A stretch of 64,000 nucleotides of DNA, from NCBI GenBank assembly GCA_033856235.1, contig JAWVFI010000081.1, positions 1 through 64,000 on the forward strand, written 5' to 3'. The stretch is from DASXRU01 sp033856235. Its GTDB lineage: Bacteria > Acidobacteriota > Blastocatellia > Pyrinomonadales > Pyrinomonadaceae. The translations under genes were made by a program, and so were the position numbers. The notes under the pieces were generated by a model. The model did not search any database. It was given only the letters and a program-made list of their open reading frames with translations, and was not told the DNA's origin. Below are positions 17,053-25,264 of this stretch, in pieces (positions within the stretch are counted from its first letter, which is position 1; the number at the start of each line of letters is the position of its first letter).

Positions 17053-18261
17053 GTGATTTCAACCACTAAGAAAAAAGTAGGACTGCCTTACCGGCCGCAG
17101 CTGGATGGATTGCGTACCTTCGCAGTGGGCGCGGTCTTGCTGCAACATTTCGTTGGCTTTGGAAATTTGCCCGGTGTCCTGGGACGTATGCCCTGGGGGA
17201 ATTTCGGGGTCAAGCTCTTCTTCGTGCTCAGCGGCTTTTTGATTACGGGCATCCTCCTGCAGTCCCGCGATTCCGTAGACACCTCACACGTCAGCAAGTG
17301 GTTTGTAGCCCGCCAGTTTTATATCCGCCGCTTCCTGCGCATCTTTCCGCTCTACTACTTTGTGATTGCCGTTTGCGTCGCCATTAATCTGCATCCGGTC
17401 CGGGAGATTCTCTGGTGGCTGCTTACTTACACAGTGAATAACTACGCGGCGATGCAGGGCAAATGGATGGACTATTTTGCCCACCTCTGGAGCCTGGCGG
17501 TCGAAGAGCAGTTCTATATCGTGTGGCCGTGGTTCGTGTTGTTTGTGCGGCCCCGGCGGCTGGTTTTCGTCACGCTGGGGATGGTCGCGATCGGAATGGG
17601 ATGGCGGGGTTTGGCTTACCTTCGGGGCAGCAACTTCATCGCCATCTATCACTTCACCTTCGCCTGTTTGGATACCCTCGGGTTGGGTTCGCTGCTGGCG
17701 CTGCTCCACCATTCTTCAATTTCTAAACAGAGCATTCAAAGATTCCTGACCAGATTGATATTGCCTGTGGGGATAGTGGGCGCTGGGGTGGTGTTTGTGC
17801 TGGGTGACACCGACATCGCCCAGATTCCCCAGGTAGTTCTGCTGGAGACTTTTGTGGGATTGATCTTTTGCTGGCTAGTGAGTGGAGCGATGGTCGGCTT
17901 CCGCGGCCCGGGCGGCGCGCTATTGGAATCGAGGCCCATGGTTTACTGCGGCAAAATTAGTTACGGAATCTATGTATACCAGGCCTTCGCGGCAACTCTG
18001 GTAAAGCGATTTTGCGACGGGATAGGTTTCCCCCTAGATCAACCAAGCTGGTTAAACCTGTTCCTGGTCGCCGCCGCCTCAGTTCTGATGGCCTCAGTGT
18101 CCTGGTACGTGCTGGAGAAACCCATTAACAATCTGAAGCGCTGGTTCAGCTATGGTCCAAAAAGAGTTTCGTGGGACGGGGAAATTCTCGCGCGGGCGGA
18201 GGGGCAAGAGTTGTCAGCAAAAGGGCTTGAGCTAAACCACAAAAAAGTTAGTGTTCTTTAG
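17053..18261 (+). CDS. Acyltransferase 3 family membrane protein
   Basis: 402 residues, GTG start at 17053. PQLDGLRTFAVGAVLLQHF gives the family R and H signature, followed by NFGVKLFFVLSGFLITGILL and ten or so membrane segments ending ASVSWYVLEKPINNLK. Role: O-acylation of a surface glycan. It is one of two plus-strand genes in the left 53 kb. Its last codons (KVSVL) and stop are encoded by the family A repeat at 18248-18350, so the true tail may have been truncated or replaced. Confidence 0.87.
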   Translation: MISTTKKKVGLPYRPQLDGLRTFAVGAVLLQHFVGFGNLPGVLGRMPWGNFGVKLFFVLSGFLITGILLQSRDSVDTSHVSKWFVARQFYIRRFLRIFPLYYFVIAVCVAINLHPVREILWWLLTYTVNNYAAMQGKWMDYFAHLWSLAVEEQFYIVWPWFVLFVRPRRLVFVTLGMVAIGMGWRGLAYLRGSNFIAIYHFTFACLDTLGLGSLLALLHHSSISKQSIQRFLTRLILPVGIVGAGVVFVLGDTDIAQIPQVVLLETFVGLIFCWLVSGAMVGFRGPGGALLESRPMVYCGKISYGIYVYQAFAATLVKRFCDGIGFPLDQPSWLNLFLVAAASVLMASVSWYVLEKPINNLKRWFSYGPKRVSWDGEILARAEGQELSAKGLELNHKKVSVL

Positions 18262-18350
18262 TGTGTTTAGTGTGATTTCGTAAACCGTATGATTCCGCTT
18301 CTTCAACACACGATTCACGGAATCCCACAAATTAAGGAATTAAGAGAAAT
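18248..18350. repeat. Family A palindromic repeat, copy 5
   Basis: TGTGATTTCGTAAACCGTAT faces ACGATTCACGGAAT; outer parts are TTAGTGTTCTTTAGTG and degenerate CACAAATTAAGG. It overlaps the 3' end of the acyltransferase gene and provides its TAG. Confidence 0.78.
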
Positions 18351-18449
18351 CAACGCAGGGTGGCCCGTGCTCTAACATTCTGCGCCTTCGAGCGTTCAAC
18401 CGCCCGCTACTGCAGGCGGTTCTGACAAGAGCGAGCTTTGGCGCTGTCT

Positions 18450-19502
18450 CTAGCTAATATTTCCCCAGCGCGCCTTGGCCGGCTCGACCGAGCCCTTAAT
18501 CTTATTGGTCTCAGATTCTTGTCTGGCCAGCTCCAGATCGTGCTCCACCATTATGCGCACCAGTTCTTTGAACTTCACCCGCGGTTCCCACCCTAATAGG
18601 CGCTTGGCCTTTGAGCAGTCGCCAAGCAGGAGATCCACTTCGGCCGGCCGGTAGTATCGCGGATCGATCTCTACATACTTGTTCCAATCCAGTTCCAAAA
18701 ATCCAAACGCTTCATCCAGCAGTTCGCGCACCGAATGAGTTTCACCCGTAGAGATCACGTAATCGTCAGGCTTCTCAGCCTGCAGCATTAGCCACATAGC
18801 TTCGACGTAATCCTTGGCGTAGCCCCAGTCGCGCTTGGCATCGAGATTTCCCAGATACAACTTTTCCTGCAGTCCCAGTTTGATCCTCGTGGCCGCGCGC
18901 GTAATCTTGCGGGTGATGAACGTTTCCCCGCGGCGTTCGCTTTCGTGATTGAACAAAATGCCGTTACAGGCAAACATCCCGTAAGACTCGCGATAGTTCA
19001 CGGTGATGTGGTAGGCATAGGCCTTGGCGCAAGCGTAAGGCGAGCGCGGATAAAATGGCGTCAGCTCAGTCTGCGGTGTCTCCACCACCTTGCCGTACAA
19101 CTCAGAAGACGAAGCCTGGTAGAACTTCGGTTGAATGCCGGTCTCGCGGATGGCTTCCAGCAGGCGCACAGTTCCCAACCCGCTGACCTCGCCGGTGTAT
19201 TCTGGGATGTCAAAACTGACGCGCACGTGCGATTGGGCGCCGAGATTATAAATCTCGTCGGGCTCGGTTTTTCGCAGGATATTGTTCAGCGAACTGGAGT
19301 CGTTCAGATCTCCATAGAACATTCGTAAGCGCGTGTGGGGCTCGTGTGGATCCTGATAAAGGTGGTCGATGCGCTCCGTATTAAAGGACGAAGAGCGCCG
19401 CACAATGCCAAAAACTTCATAGCCTTTAGAGAGCAGCAGTTCAGCCAGGTAAGAGCCATCCTGGCCTGTGATTCCGGTAATAAGAGCGCGTTTAGCCGTC
19501 AT
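18450..19502 (-). CDS. gmd: GDP-mannose 4,6-dehydratase
   Basis: 350 residues, ATG at 19502, full family length. ITGITGQDGSYLAELLLSKG is the Gmd nucleotide-binding signature, followed by RRSSSFNTERIDHLY. The active site includes SSSELYGKV and SPYACAKAYAYH (Y-x3-K), and NHESERRGETF binds GDP-mannose. It converts GDP-D-mannose to GDP-4-keto-6-deoxymannose, the substrate of the Fcl enzyme encoded divergently at 19867. In other pathways the same product feeds GDP-rhamnose or perosamine. Confidence 0.97.
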   Translation of the reverse strand: MTAKRALITGITGQDGSYLAELLLSKGYEVFGIVRRSSSFNTERIDHLYQDPHEPHTRLRMFYGDLNDSSSLNNILRKTEPDEIYNLGAQSHVRVSFDIPEYTGEVSGLGTVRLLEAIRETGIQPKFYQASSSELYGKVVETPQTELTPFYPRSPYACAKAYAYHITVNYRESYGMFACNGILFNHESERRGETFITRKITRAATRIKLGLQEKLYLGNLDAKRDWGYAKDYVEAMWLMLQAEKPDDYVISTGETHSVRELLDEAFGFLELDWNKYVEIDPRYYRPAEVDLLLGDCSKAKRLLGWEPRVKFKELVRIMVEHDLELARQESETNKIKGSVEPAKARWGNIS

Positions 19503-19535
19503 GAATTACTTTCAGTTACTCCTTCGGATTGTGGA

Positions 19536-19564
19536 AAGGTAGTTGAGTACCTTAACCAAATCAA
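19536..19564 (-). promoter_or_regulatory. Candidate promoter of gmd
   Basis: On the minus strand TTGATT (19564-19559), 17-base spacer, TACCTT (19541-19536). It lies 34 bases upstream of the gmd ATG. The -10 match is moderate. Confidence 0.35.
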
Positions 19565-19592
19565 GCAGGCAGGGCAAGTCAGGCTGATCGGG

Positions 19593-19781
19593 GGTAGTGG
19601 GTCAGTTTGAAGTCTCATTAGTACCTGACTTCAGTCAGGTGTTTGTGGTCGAGCCTTGATGCTTAACCGTTTTCAACGGTTTCTCTCAGGTAAACCGTTA
19701 AAACGGTTCGCGGGATCCTGTCCCCCGCAATCACCGCACTGAAGTGCGGTGCTAATGAGATTTTCAAACTGACCCACCACC
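19593..19781. repeat. Family D MITE-like element, copy 2
   Basis: Most complete copy. Left end GGTAGTGGGTCAGTTTGAAG, right end (complement) GGTGGTGGGTCAGTTTGAAA. Internal hairpins as in copy 1 plus a GCGGGATCCTGTCCCCCGC stem. It lies between the divergent gmd and fcl genes. Confidence 0.9.
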
Positions 19782-19797
19782 ACTCTCAGGCCGCGAC

Positions 19798-19827
19798 ATG
19801 ACTATGCGTCACCTCTTTTGCTATTAT
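19798..19827 (+). promoter_or_regulatory. Candidate extended -10 promoter of fcl
   Basis: TGCTATTAT (19819-19827) is an extended -10, with ATGACT at 19798-19803 as a weak -35 at 18 bases. Transcription would start near 19834. This supports translation from the ATG at 19867 and not from the in-frame ATG at 19798. Confidence 0.4.
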
Positions 19828-19866
19828 CGGCGCTTCGAAAACCACACAGGGTCAACACTAAAACTT

Positions 19867-20838
19867 ATGGATGCTAACAATTCTGAATTCGGGTACCGCC
19901 GCGTGGTCGTAACCGGCGGGGCCGGATTTTTAGGACGCTTTGTCGTCGACAAGCTTAAAAGTTATCGAGACGTTGAGGTCTTCGTTCCCCGGAGCGAAGA
20001 GTACAACTTGATAGAAGGCGACCACGTGAAACGTTTGCTCGCCGACGTTCAGCCGGACCTCGTGATCCACCTCGCGGCCGTAGTTGGCGGGATCGGACAC
20101 AATCAAAAAAATCCCGGCCGCTTCTTCTACGACAACATAATGATGGGGACGCAGCTGATTGAGCAGTCCAGGCTCAGCGGCGTGAAAAAGTTTGTGGCCA
20201 TCGGCACTGTCTGTGCTTATCCAAAGTTCACCCCGGTGCCGTTCAAGGAAGATGATATCTGGAATGGCTATCCCGAAGAGACCAACGCGCCTTACGGTTT
20301 GGCAAAGAAAATGATGCTGGTCCAGACGCAGTCTTACCGCGAACAATACGGGTTCAACGGCATCTTCCTGCTGCCGGCGAATCTCTATGGTCCGGGCGAT
20401 AACTTTGACCTGGAGACATCACACGTCATTCCCGCCCTCATTCGCAAATGCGTCGAGGCGCGCCGGAATGGCGCCGCGTCAATTGATGCCTGGGGCTCAG
20501 GGAACGTGTCGCGAGAATTTCTTTATGTCGAAGACTGCGCGGAAGGCGTGGTGCAGGCTGCAAAAACTTATGACGGCAGCGACGCGGTCAATCTCGGCAA
20601 TGGGCGCGAGGTTGTGATTGGTGACCTGGTTAGGACTGTCGCCCATTTGTCGGGCTTCACCGGGACAATTAACTGGCAGGCAAGTAAACCCGATGGTCAG
20701 CCACGGCGACAATTGGATACTAGTCGGGCTTACGAACGCTTTGGTTTCCGCGCGCAAACTTCGCTTGAGGATGGATTGCGAAAGACCATTGATTGGTTCG
20801 AGGCGAGTTTGGATTCCGAAGCCCAAGCCGCGAAATAA
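19867..20838 (+). CDS. fcl: GDP-L-fucose synthase
   Basis: 323 residues from ATG at 19867; 23 extra in-frame codons from 19798 would cover the predicted promoter. Rossmann motif VTGGAGFLGRFVV, GTVCAYPKFTPVPFKEDD carrying the catalytic Ser/Thr-Cys region, and NAPYGLAKKMM with the Y-x3-K pair. ANLYGPGDNFDLETSHVIPA is diagnostic of the family. It epimerises and reduces GDP-4-keto-6-deoxymannose to GDP-L-fucose, completing the pathway begun by gmd next door. Confidence 0.96.
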   Translation: MDANNSEFGYRRVVVTGGAGFLGRFVVDKLKSYRDVEVFVPRSEEYNLIEGDHVKRLLADVQPDLVIHLAAVVGGIGHNQKNPGRFFYDNIMMGTQLIEQSRLSGVKKFVAIGTVCAYPKFTPVPFKEDDIWNGYPEETNAPYGLAKKMMLVQTQSYREQYGFNGIFLLPANLYGPGDNFDLETSHVIPALIRKCVEARRNGAASIDAWGSGNVSREFLYVEDCAEGVVQAAKTYDGSDAVNLGNGREVVIGDLVRTVAHLSGFTGTINWQASKPDGQPRRQLDTSRAYERFGFRAQTSLEDGLRKTIDWFEASLDSEAQAAK

Positions 20839-20910
20839 TTTGTAGAGCGGCCCTTCGTGGCCACCCCTTTTTCTGATTCCACAACCGTCTGGGCTTTGCA
20901 CAAGAACGCC

Positions 20911-21018
20911 AATTTCGTGTTCTTTAGTGTTGCTTAGTGTGATTTCGTGAATCGTATGCCTACGATTCGTCAGCGCACGATTCACGAAATTCACCAAAAA
21001 CACGAAGTGTCACGAAGC
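20911..21018. repeat. Family A palindromic repeat, copy 6
   Basis: Best-preserved copy: GATTTCGTGAATCGT at 20941 faces ACGATTCACGAAATTC. Outer arms are TTTCGTGTTCTTTAGTG and CACGAAGTGTCACGAA. Lies between convergent genes (fcl and the fusion gene). Confidence 0.83.
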
Positions 21019-21043
21019 AAGGCAGGTCTTGGTGTTCTCGACC

Positions 21044-23227
21044 TTACACGGTCAGCGCGGAAGCTGCCGGTATCAAGCCGTAACGTTCGAACCACAGCGC
21101 CGACCGCCTCAAACCTTCCGCAAAGTCCACTGACGCCTTAAATCCCAGCACAGATTCCGCGCGGGCCGAGCTGAGCCTGGCTTCAGCGAGTTGCAGCGCG
21201 GTCCACAACTCATCAAAGTCAGCAGAACCTGCGTCGCCTCCTGCCGCGCCGCCACGCCTGAGGCTGGCCACCAGCGGGCTCAGCGCTGCTTTGTCGCGCA
21301 ACGCAAGGTAGGCGCGGAACACTGTCGCCTGCATCGCCGGACTCTTAAAGACGAAGGCGCGAAACTGTTCACTCCGCAGCACCGGGCCGAGCGGGCGGAT
21401 TGAGGCGCGCATCCATGCGCGTGCACTCAGCTTGCCGCGCACTACACCAGCGCGCGAGCGGCGAGGCGGGTCGGCGCCAGTCAATGCGGCGTGCGCGGCA
21501 ATGTACTGCGGCCAGGGAACAGGCGAGCCATCGGTAATAAAGAGAGGCTGGCCAAATCCCTTTTGCGCCGCGAGCGCGTTGGTAATTGCTGCTACCAGAT
21601 CATCCACGTAAATCAGGTTGCACCAACCACCGTCTTCGATAAGAGGCACGCGTCCGGCAGTCAGCAGTTCAATCAACTCGGCACTCCAACGCATGTATGG
21701 GCCATAGACGATGTGGGGACGCAGGATAATGCCTTGCAGGCCGCGCGCGCATTCGCGTTGCACGGCGCGTTCAGCCGCGGCTTTGCGATCGGCATATGGC
21801 TCGCCGGTCCTTACGATTTCCGCTTCCTCTTGTCGCGCTTCGATTCGCTGCGGCATGTTTATTCCATAGACAGCCGCGGAGCTGACGTGAACAAATCGTT
21901 GAATGCCCAGGAGGCGAGCTGTGGTTAACAGTTTGCGCGTTTCGTCGTCCGCGCGGTCGCCGAGCCCGAGATGAATGATTGCATCACAGTCTTTCGCAGC
22001 GCGGCGAATTGACTCGCCGTCGTTCAAATCGGCCTCAACGACTTCGACCGGAAACCGCATCAGGCGGGAAGCCGAACGATAACTGCGCACCATGCAACGT
22101 AGTTGCGACAGTTGACCGCGAGCGGCCCACATTTCAACGAGGCGCGAGCCGATAAGGCCCGCCGCGCCCGTGATCAGTATTTTCTGGTAAGGCCTGCTCG
22201 GTTCTGTGATCACTGCTGGCGAGTAGTTCTCAGCCCAGGGCTCGGAGAGCGGCCGCCGGTTGCGGTAGCACGACTCAATCAATGCCACCGTTTCAACTGC
22301 CGCCTCAATTGGCATGAGGGGGGTTTCAGTTCCGCGGATGGCGCCGAGAAAGTTTTGCAACTGCCTGACGAAGGGATCCAGGGCGGCGCTTTCCGCGGTG
22401 GTGACGAAACGTTCGTTGCCGTGTCCGAAGATGATGCTGATTTTGGCAGACTCGCGCGGGTCGGCTTCGATTGTGCCGCCGTCACACTCGATGCGGGCGT
22501 AGCTGGGCCAGCCGGTGGTGCGCGTCAGAAACAGCTCACCATCAACCTCGCCGTGTGGGGCGCGACAACGGACATGCGCGCGGGCGGTAGCTTCAACCCG
22601 GCCACGATTGTCGTCCTCATAATTCAGAATCTCTATCGGACCGAACCAGGCGGTCAGTTGGGCCAGCCAGTGAGGTCCCATGTCGATGAAGACACCGCCA
22701 CCGGCACTCTCCGGATCAAAGGTCGCGCGGCTGAGTGGCCAGTTTCCCGCCGACTCGCGGATTTCAAAATGGCGCGGGAGGCCGACCACACCTTGTCGCA
22801 AGGCTGTGATAATCAGTTCGGTGGTGCCCTCCAGCCGGCGGGTTGGTACGCAGGCCAGGACGCGTCCCGTGGCAGTTGCCGTCGCCGCCATCTCCTCCGC
22901 ATCCGCCAGAATTGATGCCAGCGGTTTCTGGCAGAGCACGTGCAGGCCCGCGCGCAGCAGGGTGATTGTGACCGGCGCATGAAAGGCATTGGGCACCGCG
23001 ACGATGGCGGCATCGGCATATTCGGCGAGACGCGGAAGTTCCGTAACTATGGAAGCGGCAGGGAAGTAGGCACGGCGCATCACTTCGGCTTGGGCCGGGT
23101 CGGCATCAAAAAGGGCCAGGCACTTGACGCCAGCGGTCGCGAGGATGGCCTTGGCGTGAGCGTGCGCGATGGCGCCGCAGCCGACCAGGGCGATACGGAG
23201 TTCAGGCGGTGCAGGTTGAGTCGTCAT
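21044..23227 (-). CDS. Fusion: Gfo/Idh/MocA oxidoreductase + NAD-dependent epimerase/dehydratase
   Basis: 727 residues, ATG at 23227, no internal stop or frame break. Residues 1-345 are a Gfo/Idh/MocA oxidoreductase: IALVGCGAIAHAHAKAI, then AAIVAVPNAFHAPV and CQKPLASILADAEEM, where the usual EKP is QKP. MGPHWLAQLTAWFG stands at the substrate-domain position. Residues from about 350 are an extended SDR: ILITGAAGLIGSRLVEMWA, VSSAAVYGINMP, then PYADRKAAAERAV with Y-x3-K. One polypeptide could carry out two redox or epimerisation steps on one nucleotide sugar. The two domains are normally separate proteins; which sugar is involved is unknown. Confidence 0.85.
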   Translation of the reverse strand: MTTQPAPPELRIALVGCGAIAHAHAKAILATAGVKCLALFDADPAQAEVMRRAYFPAASIVTELPRLAEYADAAIVAVPNAFHAPVTITLLRAGLHVLCQKPLASILADAEEMAATATATGRVLACVPTRRLEGTTELIITALRQGVVGLPRHFEIRESAGNWPLSRATFDPESAGGGVFIDMGPHWLAQLTAWFGPIEILNYEDDNRGRVEATARAHVRCRAPHGEVDGELFLTRTTGWPSYARIECDGGTIEADPRESAKISIIFGHGNERFVTTAESAALDPFVRQLQNFLGAIRGTETPLMPIEAAVETVALIESCYRNRRPLSEPWAENYSPAVITEPSRPYQKILITGAAGLIGSRLVEMWAARGQLSQLRCMVRSYRSASRLMRFPVEVVEADLNDGESIRRAAKDCDAIIHLGLGDRADDETRKLLTTARLLGIQRFVHVSSAAVYGINMPQRIEARQEEAEIVRTGEPYADRKAAAERAVQRECARGLQGIILRPHIVYGPYMRWSAELIELLTAGRVPLIEDGGWCNLIYVDDLVAAITNALAAQKGFGQPLFITDGSPVPWPQYIAAHAALTGADPPRRSRAGVVRGKLSARAWMRASIRPLGPVLRSEQFRAFVFKSPAMQATVFRAYLALRDKAALSPLVASLRRGGAAGGDAGSADFDELWTALQLAEARLSSARAESVLGFKASVDFAEGLRRSALWFERYGLIPAASALTV

Positions 23228-23288
23228 GCCGGGAATGGGAGCTTTGCTTTCTTTACGAGCGTTGTTCCTAAGCTAAAGACCGTGCCGC

Positions 23289-23306
23289 GGTTCACGTACG
23301 TGGACC
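23289..23306. promoter_or_regulatory. 18-bp near-perfect palindrome, possible operator
   Basis: GGTTCACGTACGTGGACC is symmetrical except for one pair. It lies about 60 bases upstream of the fusion gene's ATG, where a regulator could act. No cognate regulator gene is visible in the window. The rest of the 268-base gap holds AAATCTGAGAT-type short repeats (about 23355-23430). Confidence 0.3.
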
Positions 23307-23495
23307 GCCAGCAAGCGCGAAAGCATGTATGTCTTGCACGTTTCTGACGAATTCAAATCTGAGATCCTCAGATTTCAGATCTCAAATCTCAAATTCGGAA
23401 ACGAGAATCTCATCTGAGATCTGGATCCGACATTAGACGCCGAAGCCATCTGACAAGAAGCCGAGGCCGTCTGCTCCAGCGCGTATCGGACTCTC

Positions 23496-24521
23496 TCAAC
23501 GTGGAATAGGCGGAACTTTGCCGGTCACCTGATCGACATGATAGCGCGCGTACTTCCACAGCATACGCCCGCGCGCTCCCGCATCCTTACGTCCCGTCAA
23601 CAGTGCAACAACGCGCCACCGCGTACCCAGCACGGTCCAGTAAACAGCATTGGCCAGCCAGCCCACGCGCCACACAATCGGGTTCCGATGCCGGGCCGCG
23701 AAAATGTATTTGGCATCCAGATAGCGATGGGATTTGTCGTTGTTTTCATAGAGTTGATTGCTGCTCTGGTTGATCAAATGAATGATGGGCGCTCCCGCAA
23801 CATATGCCACCCGCAACCCAGCCTGCCGCATGCGCCAGTACCATTCCACGTCTTCGCCATAGAGAAAAAACTCTGAGGGCAGCGGGCCGACCAGGTCAAT
23901 GACTTCGCGGCGAACGGCGATGAAGGAATTACTCAGCCAATCAACTTCGCGCGTGTCCACGGCGTACCACAAGCGGGCGAGGCGGCTTTTTCGCCTCAGC
24001 AGCCACGCGCCGAACTTATCCAATCCCATGGCGAGCGATAAATCTCCCCAAAGCGATTGAAAGAACACGCCGCTGGGAAGGTGTTCCCCATTCGGCCCCA
24101 GGTGTTCGCCGCCGACAGCGGCAAACTCAGGATGCTCGTCCAGGTACTCCACCAGTCGCTGCACCGCACCCGGCAGCACGATCGTGTCGCTGTTCAAAAG
24201 ACAAATGTATTGGCCTTCAGCATAGGGCAGCCCCAGATTGTTGCCGCGCGCGAAACCGAGGTTTTCCGTGCTGCGCACCAGGCAGATATCCGGATGGGCG
24301 GCGGCAATCGCATCAGCGCTGCCATCGCTCGACGCGTTATCGACGACTATGATTTGCGCCCGCAGTTCTCCCAGCGTTTCCTTTAGCGAGGCGATGCACT
24401 CGAGCGTGAGGTCGCGCGTGTTCCAATTGAGGATCACCACAGAGACTTTCGGGCGTGGCTGCCGTATGCCTGCGTTCTGCTCCGCCATCGCTTGCGGCCT
24501 CTGCTCCAGTGTTAGGGCCAT
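23496..24521 (-). CDS. Glycosyltransferase family 2 (WbbL/rhamnosyltransferase-like)
   Basis: 341 residues, ATG at 24521. VSVVILNWNTRDLTLECI, QIIVVDNASSDGS, STENLGFARGNNLG and ICLLNSDTIVLPGAV are the GT2 strands, including the metal-binding NSD. GEDVEWYWRMRQAGLRV is the acceptor-side ED motif. The NLGFARGNN group includes many rhamnosyltransferases, and rfbC is the next gene upstream (35-base gap). C-terminal hydrophobic stretch near residues 280-300. Confidence 0.9.
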   Translation of the reverse strand: MALTLEQRPQAMAEQNAGIRQPRPKVSVVILNWNTRDLTLECIASLKETLGELRAQIIVVDNASSDGSADAIAAAHPDICLVRSTENLGFARGNNLGLPYAEGQYICLLNSDTIVLPGAVQRLVEYLDEHPEFAAVGGEHLGPNGEHLPSGVFFQSLWGDLSLAMGLDKFGAWLLRRKSRLARLWYAVDTREVDWLSNSFIAVRREVIDLVGPLPSEFFLYGEDVEWYWRMRQAGLRVAYVAGAPIIHLINQSSNQLYENNDKSHRYLDAKYIFAARHRNPIVWRVGWLANAVYWTVLGTRWRVVALLTGRKDAGARGRMLWKYARYHVDQVTGKVPPIPR

Positions 24522-24556
24522 CGGTTCATTACCCGTAAAAAGCGCGCGGCGCCAAA

Positions 24557-25096
24557 CTACGCCGCCGCCGGATCAAAATCGGGATACTCATTGTCGCGCG
24601 CAATAATGGTCCGATCCGCTTCCGGCCAGGTGATGTTAAAGGCAGGATCATTCCAGCGAACGCCGCGCGCACTGTCCGGCGCGTAGGCTGCCGAAACCTG
24701 GTAAAAAACTTCGCTATCATCCAGCAGCGTTTGAAACCCGTGGGCAAAACCCTCCGGGACATAAAGCAGCAAACGATTTTCAGCGCTCAGCTCCACACCT
24801 TCCCATTGTTTGAACGTAGGCGAATCGACCCGAAGGTCAATGATTACGTCGTAGATCGAACCTCGGGTGCAACGAACCAGTTTGGTTTGCGCGTGTGGCG
24901 CTGCCTGGTAATGCATGCCGCGCACCGTCCCCGTCTTAACACTCAGCGACATGTTAGTTTCGACGAAGCGGGCGGTAAGGCCATGTGCCTCAAATTCAGT
25001 TTGCGACCAAATCCTGGAAAAAAAGCCGCGCTCGTCCCGAAATGTTTTGGGTTCAATAATGAAAGCGCCCGAAAGTTTCGTTTCATGAAAGATCAT
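24557..25096 (-). CDS. rfbC: dTDP-4-dehydrorhamnose 3,5-epimerase
   Basis: 179 residues, the normal RmlC length, ATG at 25096. Cupin fold with FRDERGFFSRIW, the catalytic His in GTVRGMHYQ, KLVRCTRGSIYDVIIDLR, and VPEGFAHGFQTL followed by the active-site Tyr region SEVFYQVS. It converts dTDP-4-keto-6-deoxyglucose to the L-rhamno form for RfbD. rfbB and rfbD lie 29 kb away on the other strand. Confidence 0.95.
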   Translation of the reverse strand: MIFHETKLSGAFIIEPKTFRDERGFFSRIWSQTEFEAHGLTARFVETNMSLSVKTGTVRGMHYQAAPHAQTKLVRCTRGSIYDVIIDLRVDSPTFKQWEGVELSAENRLLLYVPEGFAHGFQTLLDDSEVFYQVSAAYAPDSARGVRWNDPAFNITWPEADRTIIARDNEYPDFDPAAA

Positions 25097-25145
25097 AAGA
25101 CTGCAATCAACTCCAATGTTCTGGTTAAAGTCAGCGACCGAATTA

Positions 25146-25212
25146 CAGGTGTATAGAGTACAAGCTTTAGCTTGCGTGTTTGGGAAACCGGCAACCTAAA
25201 GGTTGTACTCTG
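25146..25212. repeat. Family G hairpin pair, copy 1
   Basis: GTATAGAGTACAAGCTTTAG then AACCTAAAGGTTGTACTC. Each half is a small hairpin (CAAGCTTTAGCTTG and CAACCTAAAGGTTG), and the GAGTACAA/TTGTACTC ends pair with each other. The reverse complement of the same element is at 33013-33077. Confidence 0.75.
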
Positions 25213-25264
25213 AACGTCTGGATTCGCGTGGACTTCGGTTTCGCGCCGACCGTAACTTTATCAT

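Noticed and set aside
22103..22915. 270-codon plus-strand frame opposite the fusion gene
   Set aside because: Shadow of the GC-rich codon pattern of the fusion gene; no motifs.
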